Source of the DNA: an uncultured Hippea sp.
Lineage (GTDB): Bacteria > Campylobacterota_A > Desulfurellia > JAADFJ01
Direction: 5' to 3'
Length of the DNA stretch: 30,113 nucleotides
Assembly: GCA_913009315.1 (NCBI GenBank)
Contig: CAJVZA010000017.1
Coordinates: forward strand, 1 to 30,113
Part shown: piece after piece, positions 8,075 to 16,086 of the stretch
Numbering within the stretch: position 1 is the first letter of the stretch
How the letters are laid out: the number at the start of each line of letters is the position of its first letter
Notes under the pieces: generated by a model
Told to the model about the DNA's origin: nothing
Database searches by the model: none
The model's input: the letters and a program-made list of their open reading frames with translations, nothing else
Made by a program: the position numbers and the translations under genes

Positions 8075-9261
8075 AATTGTCGGAAAGAATCGGGTTGATT
8101 AAGCCTTCGGCCACGCTTGCGGTCAGCACAAAATGCAAGCAGCTCAACGCACAGGGGATTAGAATCATAAATCTTTCGGCAGGTGAACCCGATTTCGATA
8201 CACCGGATAATATCAAGCAGGCTGCAATCCGTGCTATAAATGACGGGTTTACCAAATATACCGCTGTCGGAGGAATAGACGAACTCAAATCAGCTATAGT
8301 AGATAAGTTCGGGAAAGACAATAATATCAGTTACGGCAAGGATAACATTTGTGTGTCTGACGGTGCAAAACACACACTTTTTAATCTTTTTCAGGTACTT
8401 CTTGAAAAGGGCGATGAGGTAATACTTCCGGCTCCATATTGGGTAAGCTACGAGGCCGGAGTAAGATATGCCGGTTCAACCCCGATAATAATCTCAACCG
8501 CGCCCACCGATTACAAGATTTTGCCGGAAACGCTGAAAGAGAGTATAACCGCCAAAACAAAAATGATTGTTTTAAATTCTCCGTCAAATCCTGTAGGTTC
8601 GGCATACGACAGCAATGAAATAGAGGAACTTACAGAAATTGCTCTGGCGCATAATCTTTATATTGTGTCTGATGAAATATATGAGAAGATTACTTACGAC
8701 GGATTTAAACCGGTGAGCCCGGCAGCACTATCGCCGGAAGCGAAGAAAAAAGTATTAACTGTTAACGGTGTTTCAAAGACATATTCTATGACCGGATGGA
8801 GAATAGGATGGATAGGAGCGGATGAGCAAATTGTCAAGGCGATGACCAAACTTCAAAGCCAAAGTACATCTAATCCCTGCTCAATAGCTCAGGCTGCAGC
8901 AGTAGAGGCTTTGAACGGATCTCAAAAAAGCGTTGAGACAATGGTTGACGCATTCAAAAATAGAAGAGACTATTTTTATAATGCGATTATCAACATAGAA
9001 GGAATAAGCTGCTTTAAACCGAAAGGTGCATTTTATCTGTTTCCGGATATAAGCGATTTGTACGGGAAACGGTTTAATGGTAAGGAGATAATCTCATCGA
9101 TTGATTTTTCCAACCTGCTTATAGATGAGGCAAAAGTTGCAAGTGTTCCGGGAATTGGATTCGGAGATGATAATTTCATTCGTTTTTCTTTTGCAGCATC
9201 CATGGAGGATCTTAAAGAGGCCGCTGACAGCATAACGAATATTGTAAGTCAATTAGAATAG
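8071..9261 (+). CDS. class I PLP aminotransferase, aspartate aminotransferase-like
   Basis: The start chosen is the ATG at 8071: AAAGGAG at 8057-8063 precedes it at good spacing, it overlaps the coaD stop, and the product then begins MKLSERIGLIKPSATLAVS as in family members. A longer frame from 7993 only reads through coaD. The 396-residue fold-type I enzyme shows N174 (SPSNPVG), D201 and Y204 (SDEIYEKI), the PLP lysine K236 (GVSKTYSMTGWRIGW) and the C-terminal substrate arginine in FIRFSFA. It probably moves amino groups between aspartate or aromatic donors and 2-oxoglutarate; aspartate/prephenate aminotransferases belong to this group, so the exact substrate is open. Confidence 0.88.
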   Translation: MKLSERIGLIKPSATLAVSTKCKQLNAQGIRIINLSAGEPDFDTPDNIKQAAIRAINDGFTKYTAVGGIDELKSAIVDKFGKDNNISYGKDNICVSDGAKHTLFNLFQVLLEKGDEVILPAPYWVSYEAGVRYAGSTPIIISTAPTDYKILPETLKESITAKTKMIVLNSPSNPVGSAYDSNEIEELTEIALAHNLYIVSDEIYEKITYDGFKPVSPAALSPEAKKKVLTVNGVSKTYSMTGWRIGWIGADEQIVKAMTKLQSQSTSNPCSIAQAAAVEALNGSQKSVETMVDAFKNRRDYFYNAIINIEGISCFKPKGAFYLFPDISDLYGKRFNGKEIISSIDFSNLLIDEAKVASVPGIGFGDDNFIRFSFAASMEDLKEAADSITNIVSQLE

Positions 9262-9302
9262 TTGATAGACTGTGAGAATTAAATTGCTGCAGAGAGAATA
9301 GA

Positions 9303-9320
9303 ATCGGGAAGGAACCCGAT
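9303..9320 (+). promoter_or_regulatory. hairpin carrying the PBP1A ribosome binding site in its loop
   Basis: ATCGGG-AAGGAA-CCCGAT is a perfect six-pair stem with the purine-rich AAGGAA in the loop. It lies just before the TTG start at 9328. The linear distance from AAGGA to the start is long (14 bases), so the hairpin may be a presentation or regulation device. Confidence 0.35.
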
Positions 9321-9327
9321 AAATCAA

Positions 9328-11253
9328 TTGATTAGAAAATTTTTTATCCTTTTGAGCTTTATTGTTTTTTTTATGGTGGTTGCGGCAGCAATACTCTTTT
9401 TTATGATAAGCGTCGCAACAGAAAATAAATTTGCCGATATTTCAAGTTATAGAATGCCGTCCTCATCAATTATATATGCATCAGACGGTGAAATAATAGC
9501 CAGTTTCGGATATCATCAGCGAAAAATAATTCCCCTTAAATCCGTTGCCAAGATTGCGATTGATGCAGTTGTCGCAACCGAGGACTCGCGTTTTTTTGAG
9601 CATGGCCCTATAGATTTCAAAGGCATATTAAGAGCATTAGTCAGCGATATAATATCAGGGAAATTTAGTGAAGGCGGAAGTACAATCACTCAACAACTTG
9701 TAAAGAATATTTTTTTATCCCCGGAAAAGAGTATTTACCGGAAAACTGTTGAGGTTGTGCTTGCGTATAAGATGGAGAATCGTTATTCAAAGAAAAAGAT
9801 TCTTGAACTGTATCTTAACGAGATCTATTTCGGCAACGGTTCATACGGAATAGAGGATGCTGCTGAACGATATTTCGGCGTAAGTGCCAGCCACCTTAAT
9901 CTGCTGGAATCCGCCGCTCTTGCCGGAGTTATAGAGGCTCCTTCAAGATATAATCCATACAGGCATCCCAGGCTTGCAAGAGAAAGAATAAGCCATGTGC
10001 TGAAAAGAATGTATGAACTTGGTAAAATTACTGAGAAACAATACCAAAATGCATTAAACGGCAATCTTAAACTTAGATCAAAATCGATACCGAGCTGGGC
10101 ATACGGCTATTTTACCGAATATGTAAGACAAAAGGTAATAAGAATGTTCGGAGAAAAAGTACTCTACAACGGAGGCCTGAGAGTTTACACAACGCTGAAT
10201 CCGCTATATCAGAAGATTGCAACAACAGAGATCAAAAAAGGATTGATAAGACTTAGAAGAAAAGGTTCGATGCCTCAAGGGGCAGCTTTGGTTATCAGGC
10301 AGCATACCGGAGAGATTCTGGCAATGGTAGGCGGATTCAGTTTTAGAATAAGCCCGTTTAACAGGGCATATCAAGCAAGGAGGCAAGTCGGATCTGCATT
10401 CAAACCGATTGTTTACACAGCGGCCATAGCAAACGGGTTTTCACCCAATGATATGCTTCTGGACGAACCTATCAGTTTCAAATTTCATAATAAAGTGTGG
10501 ACTCCTGAGAATTACGAAAGAAAATATCGCGGAAATGTGACATTGAGATATGCTTTGGCGCACTCAATCAATATTGCAACCATAAATTTGATTGCCCAAA
10601 TCGGCATAAATGAAACGATAAAATATGCCAGAAAGCTTGGTATAACCTCTAAATTACCAAGAAACTATACGCTGGCGCTGGGCTCGGCCAGTTTAAGTGC
10701 ATTTGAATTGGCAACCGCATACGGCACAATTGCCAATTATGGCATAAGAAAAGAACTATATGCCATTAAAAAAATAACAGGTCCTAACGGAAGAGTCTAT
10801 TATAGTCACAAAGACAATTCAAAGAGAGTGCTCAAAGTGTCAACCGGATTTATAATGACAAAAATGCTTCAGGATGTTATAGAAGACGGAACTGGACGCG
10901 CCGCAAAGGTATTGGGGGTTCCTTTGGCAGGAAAGACCGGAACGACGAATGGCTACAAAAATGCATGGTTTGCGGGTTATTCACCTGACTATCTAACTGT
11001 TGTTTGGACAGGATACGATAACGGCAAAAGTCTCGGCTGGGGAGAGACCGGTGCAAAAGCAGCTTTGCCTATTTGGATAGGAATTATGAGAGGCATAATG
11101 AGAGGCAGCGCAAGCGGAAGATTTCCAATTCCTCCCGATTTGCCGCCGGAGACTTTGAAAATGCTGAACGGACAACCGCAGCTGTCGGAGAATGTTGAAG
11201 GCAACAGTTCCGATATGCAAAATGAAAATGGATTTTGGAAAGAAATAAGGTGA
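9328..11253 (+). CDS. penicillin-binding protein 1A, bifunctional transglycosylase/transpeptidase
   Basis: A 641-residue class A PBP anchored by one N-terminal membrane segment (about 4-29). Glycosyltransferase domain (GT51) at about 60-230: catalytic E85 in ATEDSRFFEHGPID, GGSTITQQLVKN at 117-127, KILELYLNEIYFG at 157-169. Transpeptidase domain at about 310-600: active-site S356-x-x-K359 (GSAFKP), S413-I-N415, and KTGTT at 536-540. It polymerises lipid II and cross-links peptidoglycan in the periplasm. It is shorter than E. coli PBP1A (850), lacking the inserted OB-like region. The start is a TTG with the ribosome site on a small hairpin. It follows the aminotransferase by 66 bases. Confidence 0.93.
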   Translation: MIRKFFILLSFIVFFMVVAAAILFFMISVATENKFADISSYRMPSSSIIYASDGEIIASFGYHQRKIIPLKSVAKIAIDAVVATEDSRFFEHGPIDFKGILRALVSDIISGKFSEGGSTITQQLVKNIFLSPEKSIYRKTVEVVLAYKMENRYSKKKILELYLNEIYFGNGSYGIEDAAERYFGVSASHLNLLESAALAGVIEAPSRYNPYRHPRLARERISHVLKRMYELGKITEKQYQNALNGNLKLRSKSIPSWAYGYFTEYVRQKVIRMFGEKVLYNGGLRVYTTLNPLYQKIATTEIKKGLIRLRRKGSMPQGAALVIRQHTGEILAMVGGFSFRISPFNRAYQARRQVGSAFKPIVYTAAIANGFSPNDMLLDEPISFKFHNKVWTPENYERKYRGNVTLRYALAHSINIATINLIAQIGINETIKYARKLGITSKLPRNYTLALGSASLSAFELATAYGTIANYGIRKELYAIKKITGPNGRVYYSHKDNSKRVLKVSTGFIMTKMLQDVIEDGTGRAAKVLGVPLAGKTGTTNGYKNAWFAGYSPDYLTVVWTGYDNGKSLGWGETGAKAALPIWIGIMRGIMRGSASGRFPIPPDLPPETLKMLNGQPQLSENVEGNSSDMQNENGFWKEIR

Positions 11254-11258
11254 GACCG

Positions 11259-11296
11259 CTGCACAATAAAAAGCTGTGAATTTGTTTATTATGCAG
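11259..11296. terminator. hairpin between convergent PBP1A and livF
   Basis: CTGCA-c-AATAAA on the left and TTTATT-a-TGCAG on the right form an eleven-pair stem with one mismatch around a 14-base loop. It sits exactly between two convergent genes. T-runs on either side are weak, so a bidirectional terminator is likely but not certain. Confidence 0.45.
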
Positions 11297-11303
11297 AGAT
11301 TTC

Positions 11304-12017
11304 TTAATGAGTAATACCAAAATACGTTTCTCTTATAATATTATTTGATTTCAGTTCACTGACGCTGCCCTCAAATGTTATTTTACCCCCGTCTAATATA
11401 TATGTTTTTTCGGCAAAATCTAAAAACGAAACATTCTGTTCTGCTATGAGCATAGCAACCTTTTCTTCTTTATGAAACATGTCCAACACTTCAATTGCTC
11501 TCTTAACAAATTTCGGAGATAGTCCGCTTGACGGCTCATCCATGATAACCAGTTTTGGATTGGACATAAGTGTTTTCGCTACTCCAAGCATCTTGCGCTG
11601 CCCTCCGCTCAGAGAGCCGCCCATTTTATGTTTGTATTCTTTTAAGTCAGGAAAGTATTGATACAGCTTTTCCATACGTTTCTTATTTTCTTTATCACTT
11701 TTAAAATATCCGCCCAATTTTAAGTTTTCTTCAACTGTAAGATTTGGAAATATTGCAAGCTCAGACATATAAGCTATGCCATTCGCTATTCTTATGTCAG
11801 ATCTTAAATGCGTTATATCATTTGAATTAAAAGTTACTTTACCTTTCCATGCTTTTAACAATCCCACCACTGTTTTTAGTAATGTCGTTTTTCCTGCGCC
11901 GTTAACCCCTAACAGCACGACGCACTCATTTTGTTTAACCGCTAAATTTACGCCCCATAAAACCTTAATCAAACCGTACCCTGCTTCTAAGTTTGAGATT
12001 TCTAATAACCTCTGCAC
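11304..12017 (-). CDS. livF: branched-chain amino-acid-type ABC transporter, ATP-binding protein LivF
   Basis: ATPase subunit that powers the LivHM permease. The start is placed at GTG 12017, because GGGGAG (12023-12028) precedes it by five bases and it follows the livG stop by one base; an upstream ATG at 12041 lies inside livG. The 237-residue product has Walker A GVNGAGKT at 37-44, signature LSGGQ at 136-140, Walker B LVIMDEPSSGLSP with D160-E161, and the LivF-typical IFPNLTVEENL segment. Last gene of the livKHMGF operon. Confidence 0.93.
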   Translation of the reverse strand: MQRLLEISNLEAGYGLIKVLWGVNLAVKQNECVVLLGVNGAGKTTLLKTVVGLLKAWKGKVTFNSNDITHLRSDIRIANGIAYMSELAIFPNLTVEENLKLGGYFKSDKENKKRMEKLYQYFPDLKEYKHKMGGSLSGGQRKMLGVAKTLMSNPKLVIMDEPSSGLSPKFVKRAIEVLDMFHKEEKVAMLIAEQNVSFLDFAEKTYILDGGKITFEGSVSELKSNNIIRETYFGITH

Positions 12018-12018
12018 A

Positions 12019-12738
12019 TTATCTCCCCAAAAAAACCTCAACGACTTCTTCGTTCATGGAAGCTTCTTTTATTGAACCCCTGAATAGATTAACACCCGCA
12101 TTCATAACAACAACATCATCAGTAAGTATATCCAAAAAACTCATCAAATGCTCAACCACAATCATTGTTATTCCAAATTTATTAAGTTTAATAAGCATAT
12201 CTGCAATCCGTTTTAGTTCATGCTGATTTAATCCTGCAGCTATTTCGTCAATGAGAAGCATTTTTGGATTTGTAGCCAAAGCTCTTGCAAGGCCTAATAA
12301 TTTTTGCTGAGCAGATGTGAGACTTGACGCTTCTTTATGTTTCACATTATCCAGCTCAACGCTGTTCAATGCACTATTTATTTTATCTTTTACGTTGCCC
12401 TCTTTCGAACCATATACCGCAGCTACCTTAACGTTTTGTTCCACCGTTAATCCTGATAATGGTTTAGGAACCTGAAATGTTCTGTTGAGACCTAAATGAA
12501 CAATTGTATGCGGTTCTAACTTATATATGGATTTACCATTAAAAAATATTTTACCGCCGTTGGGTTTATAAACTCCTGAAACAACATTTATAAACGTTGT
12601 TTTACCTGAACCATTCGGTCCGGCTAATCCTAAAATTTTGCCTTCTTTTACAGATATATCTGCACCATCAAGCGCTCTAAAATTCCCAAATTTCTTTACA
12701 AGTCCTTCGACATTTAACATAAGGTTATCAAGGGACAT
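12019..12738 (-). CDS. livG: branched-chain amino-acid-type ABC transporter, ATP-binding protein LivG
   Basis: Second ATPase subunit, 239 residues. Walker A GPNGSGKT at 40-47, Q-loop in RTFQVPKPLSGLTVEQN (Q89), Walker B MLLIDEIAAGLN with D164-E165, and the switch histidine in VVEHLM. The ABC signature is unusual: LTSAQ at 140-144 instead of LSxGQ, with the conserved glycine replaced by alanine. LivF keeps a canonical signature, so the heterodimer may have one weakened ATP site; this is inference. It overlaps livM by 11 bases. Confidence 0.92.
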   Translation of the reverse strand: MSLDNLMLNVEGLVKKFGNFRALDGADISVKEGKILGLAGPNGSGKTTFINVVSGVYKPNGGKIFFNGKSIYKLEPHTIVHLGLNRTFQVPKPLSGLTVEQNVKVAAVYGSKEGNVKDKINSALNSVELDNVKHKEASSLTSAQQKLLGLARALATNPKMLLIDEIAAGLNQHELKRIADMLIKLNKFGITMIVVEHLMSFLDILTDDVVVMNAGVNLFRGSIKEASMNEEVVEVFLGR

Positions 12739-13648
12739 ATATTTTTCTTTTTTGCAAAATGGATGTTATGCCGTCGGGCAGGAACAGTACCAATACTATT
12801 ATCAGTATTCCGTAAAGCAGCTGGAAATATTCAGGAGCAGATATGCCTATGAAATTGTAAAAGCTGTATAAAATAAGTGCGCCGACGAGAGGCCCTGCGA
12901 TTGTTCCTATTCCGCCGAACAAAGCAAAAACTATTACAATTACGCTTATATTTAAGCTGAATACCGTGCCCGGATAAAAAACAGATACGTACCATGCAAA
13001 ACATGCACCTGATAATCCGGCAACAAATGCACTTAAGCCCCATGCAATCGCTCTTGCCTTCGCAACATTTACACCTGCGAGTGATGCCGTAATGTGATCT
13101 TCTTTTATTGCAAGGAGTGATAATCCGAAATTCGATGTACGAATAAAAAGCACAATTATCATGGAGAGCACCAAAACGGCAAGCATGGTATAATAGCTTG
13201 CATGGGGATTATAAATAGAAGCCAGGCTTATTCCATAAGGGCCATGTGTAATACTTTCTAAATTGGGATTTGCAACTATATAATACAGAGCCTGAGAAGC
13301 TGCTAAATTTGCTATTGCAAAATATGCACCTGAAAGTTTCAGCAGCGGCATAAGAATAATTCCTACAAGAAATGCGCCTGCACCACCAATAAATATAGAT
13401 AAGAGCGGTGGAAAATGTAAAAAAAGAATAGCGAGTGATGCACTATAAGCACCTGCCCCAAAAAAACCGACATACCCAAATGGCAGATAACCTGTAAAGC
13501 CGTATATTATATTTAAACCTTCGGCAAGTGCTATATAAAGCATCATATTAAACAAAAAAGACTGGTTATTATAAACAAAGGGCAGAAATATAAAAATTAA
13601 TGCAATAATCAATATTATGCCAAAACTGCCTATTCGTTTTTTAAGCAC
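12728..13648 (-). CDS. livM: branched-chain amino-acid-type ABC transporter permease LivM
   Basis: A 306-residue inner-membrane permease with about eight to nine hydrophobic helices. The LivM features YGFTGYLPFGYVGFFGAGAY near residue 50 and the cytoplasmic EAA-like loop (LAIKEDHITASLAGVN) that contacts the ATPases are visible, as is the late GGIGTIAGPLVGA segment. It overlaps livG by 11 and livH by 8 bases. It forms the translocation pore with LivH. Confidence 0.92.
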   Translation of the reverse strand: MLKKRIGSFGIILIIALIFIFLPFVYNNQSFLFNMMLYIALAEGLNIIYGFTGYLPFGYVGFFGAGAYSASLAILFLHFPPLLSIFIGGAGAFLVGIILMPLLKLSGAYFAIANLAASQALYYIVANPNLESITHGPYGISLASIYNPHASYYTMLAVLVLSMIIVLFIRTSNFGLSLLAIKEDHITASLAGVNVAKARAIAWGLSAFVAGLSGACFAWYVSVFYPGTVFSLNISVIVIVFALFGGIGTIAGPLVGALILYSFYNFIGISAPEYFQLLYGILIIVLVLFLPDGITSILQKRKIYVP

Positions 13649-14516
13649 TGCGCACCGTCTTTCCTATTAATCCCTCCGGTTTAAACAACATTATAGCTAT
13701 CAACAAAAGATATGGCAAAAGATTTGACCATGATGATAAATATGTTTGCATAAACATTATAGCAAGACCGTATATAAGGCCTCCTATAATAGTGCCCATT
13801 GGATTACCCAATGCGCCGAGTACTATTATTGCAAAAGAAATTACTGTTAAATTTGTACCCATAGAGGGATATGCGGCGCCTATCATAAAAAAGCTAAAAA
13901 TACCGGCAATGGATGCCAATATGAGGCCTATACTAAACGCAAAAGCAGAAACCCTGTTAACATTTATACCGCTGACTAAAGATTCGTCTCTGCTTGCCAT
14001 TATTGCTCTTGTAGCATAGCCCAGTTTTGTATGATAAAAATACCAGTATACTGCTATGAAAACGAGTATTGCAACTATAGTCACAATAAGCCAGGATATC
14101 GGAAATCGGTTACCCAAAATAGAAAAAGTAGAATGCCCAAAAGTGCTTGAAGGTACGGAACGTTGATTGTTGCCGAATGACAAAATGATAATTGCTTCAA
14201 TTACTTGCGAAAGCCCGAAAAACAATATAAAGGAAAGCATTTCCGGATCTTTTGACTGCAGCAGTCTCGGCACAAAAATATAGTAAAACGCAATACCTAA
14301 AAATAGAAATACAACGCACGATATTGCAATAGCAATCAGAGGATTTATACCAAAAAGATGAAAAAGCCAATATGCTAAAAATGCGCCGAGCATAATGAAG
14401 TCCCCATGTGCTAAATTTATCATACGCATAACGCCGAATATTAAATTTAACCCAATGCCCACAAGGCCAAAATACAAACCATACATTATGCCGGCTAAAA
14501 CAGTATATTCAAACAT
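13641..14516 (-). CDS. livH: branched-chain amino-acid-type ABC transporter permease LivH
   Basis: A 291-residue inner-membrane permease with about eight hydrophobic helices. Diagnostic segments are NLIFGVMRMINLAHGDFIML near the N-terminus, the cytoplasmic AIMASRDESLVSGINVNRV loop, and the late GALGNPMGTIIGGLIYGL. It is the partner of LivM. It is separated from livK by about 80 bases that contain a strong hairpin, as often found where a binding protein must be made in excess. Confidence 0.92.
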   Translation of the reverse strand: MFEYTVLAGIMYGLYFGLVGIGLNLIFGVMRMINLAHGDFIMLGAFLAYWLFHLFGINPLIAIAISCVVFLFLGIAFYYIFVPRLLQSKDPEMLSFILFFGLSQVIEAIIILSFGNNQRSVPSSTFGHSTFSILGNRFPISWLIVTIVAILVFIAVYWYFYHTKLGYATRAIMASRDESLVSGINVNRVSAFAFSIGLILASIAGIFSFFMIGAAYPSMGTNLTVISFAIIVLGALGNPMGTIIGGLIYGLAIMFMQTYLSSWSNLLPYLLLIAIMLFKPEGLIGKTVRSA

Positions 14517-14551
14517 ATAACTTTATTTCTACTCCCTGTAACAGAATAGAC

Positions 14552-14588
14552 TTAAGAGGCGCTATGTAGAGTTTAGCGCCCCTCTTAA
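14552..14588 (-). terminator. intercistronic hairpin between livK and livH
   Basis: TTAAGAGG-CGCTA and TAGCG-cc-CCTCTTAA form a 13-pair stem with a two-base bulge. In the direction of transcription (minus) it is not followed by a T-run, so I read it as an mRNA-stabilising or attenuating hairpin that lets livK be expressed above livHMGF, rather than a full terminator. Confidence 0.6.
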
Positions 14589-14595
14589 ATAATTT

Positions 14596-15828
14596 TTAAG
14601 GTGCCGGATAAACGGCATCGGCAGTTTTCATCTTTTCAGGATACACTATATTCATTTTCAATTTGCTGTCTTTCATCACAAATTGTGCAATAGGCAGTAT
14701 TTCACCAATTTGCGCACCTTTTTTATTAACCATAAATAAACCATTTAATGTAAACACCTTTCCTGAAAATTTACCTATGGCTCTTCTGAATGAAAGCTGA
14801 TTATATCGATTTGCCGTCTCTAACGTCTTTTTAATTATCAATCCGACATTATAACCTGCGACGTTTAAAAAGTTTGGAGATTTTCCTGAATACGCTTTAA
14901 ACGCAAGTTCAAATTCATCTATGCCCACGCCGAGATTAACTTTATTGTATCTTAAAAGCGGAGGAGTCGGATATGTGTATGTGTACGCTAAACCCTGTTC
15001 GCCTACATTGCTTTTTAGGAGTTTAAACAATTGTCCCGGAAAAACCGTAAATACCATGTTAAATTTTAGACCGCTTGAGCCTAAATTTTGTAAAAACGCT
15101 ATGTCGTTATTGGGATATCCGAATTCTATAACGGCATTAGGATTTTTGGCTTTTATGCTGTGAAGCAAGACAGCATAGTTGGATGTGCTCGACGGAACGG
15201 CATTATAATAAACAATATCAACTCCAGCTTTTCGAAGCTTGTTGTGCAATGTTATGGCCTGTGATTGATCAAAATCGTTGGATGAATAAATAATGGCAAT
15301 TTTATTGATCTTGTGCTTAATTATAAAATCAGCCAGCGTATATGGCCATCTGCCCGATGTTGGCAGGCTGGTTAACACTACATACGGGTTATCGGGTGTA
15401 AAAAACTTTGCACCTGTACCGGTTACATCGAAAAGCAGCCTTCTGTGCTCCTTTGCCAACGGTACAGCCACAGAAGTTAATACAGAACCAAAATCCGCAA
15501 CAAGAATATTTGCATGGTCCTGTGTTATAAGTTGATTGTACATAGCGGCAGCCGTTGCAGTGGAACTTTGATCATTGTAGGCTACAAGTTTAATAGGAAT
15601 TTTTTTCTTAAACGCTTTGACAAAAACTCCGCCTTTACTATTTACATTATGAACCCAAAACTTTAACCCTTTGAATTGAGACTCCGACGCTTTTGCGAAT
15701 GGACCGGTTGATGCATACAGCGTTCCTATTTTGATAACACTCGGAATACTTTTCCCAAAAGTCGAAGTAGCCGAAAATATCAAAATAAACATTAGCGATG
15801 AAAAAAACAAAGACCGTAATTTAAACAT
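14596..15828 (-). CDS. livK: ABC transporter substrate-binding protein, LivK type
   Basis: A 410-residue periplasmic binding protein of the leucine-binding (type I) fold, with an N-terminal signal peptide (hydrophobic core SSLMFILIFSATS, cleavage near residue 25). The mature protein begins with the family start IKIGTLYASTGPFA. It delivers a ligand to the LivHM pore. Branched-chain amino acids are the default guess, but this family also binds amides, urea and aromatic acids, so the ligand is open. A strong GGAGG precedes the ATG. It is the first gene of the operon and is driven by the promoter at 15858-15885. Confidence 0.9.
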   Translation of the reverse strand: MFKLRSLFFSSLMFILIFSATSTFGKSIPSVIKIGTLYASTGPFAKASESQFKGLKFWVHNVNSKGGVFVKAFKKKIPIKLVAYNDQSSTATAAAMYNQLITQDHANILVADFGSVLTSVAVPLAKEHRRLLFDVTGTGAKFFTPDNPYVVLTSLPTSGRWPYTLADFIIKHKINKIAIIYSSNDFDQSQAITLHNKLRKAGVDIVYYNAVPSSTSNYAVLLHSIKAKNPNAVIEFGYPNNDIAFLQNLGSSGLKFNMVFTVFPGQLFKLLKSNVGEQGLAYTYTYPTPPLLRYNKVNLGVGIDEFELAFKAYSGKSPNFLNVAGYNVGLIIKKTLETANRYNQLSFRRAIGKFSGKVFTLNGLFMVNKKGAQIGEILPIAQFVMKDSKLKMNIVYPEKMKTADAVYPAP

Positions 15829-15857
15829 GTTGCACCTCCTTTAAATTACTAATTAAT

Positions 15858-15885
15858 AATATAATATGAAAAATTTATTTGTCAA
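15858..15885 (-). promoter_or_regulatory. sigma-70-like promoter of livKHMGF
   Basis: Read on the minus strand: TTGACA (15885-15880), 16-base spacer, TATATT (15863-15858). The predicted start lies about 20 bases before the livK ATG, with GGAGG in between. Confidence 0.65.
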
Positions 15886-15942
15886 TTTTCCGCTGTTTTT
15901 CAGAGAATTTTTTTGGAGAGGCGCTTTTTTTGAATCTATCTC

Positions 15943-16074
15943 TTAATTTTCCGATATTAACACCAATACAATCCGAGGCTGATTGATTTTGCCGTCTTTG
16001 GAGTATCCATCTTTCTTAAAGTTATTTTCGGTGAAATTATAGAAATAAAGTATTTCTGCATCGATAATAAGCAA
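15943..16074 (-). pseudogene. IS1634-like transposase relic
   Basis: In the gap between the Hyf-like operon and livK, one minus-strand frame of about 43 codons reads AEILYFYNFTENNF and then KKDGYSKDGKINQPRIVLVL before a TAA at 15943-15945. The RxxGYSKDGK.(x)QPQIVLGL pattern is a hallmark of IS1634-type transposases just before the DDE core. Nothing else of the element remains. The stretch 15841-16086 otherwise contains only the livK promoter and A/T-rich runs. Confidence 0.6.
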
Positions 16075-16086
16075 TTAAGCAAACGT

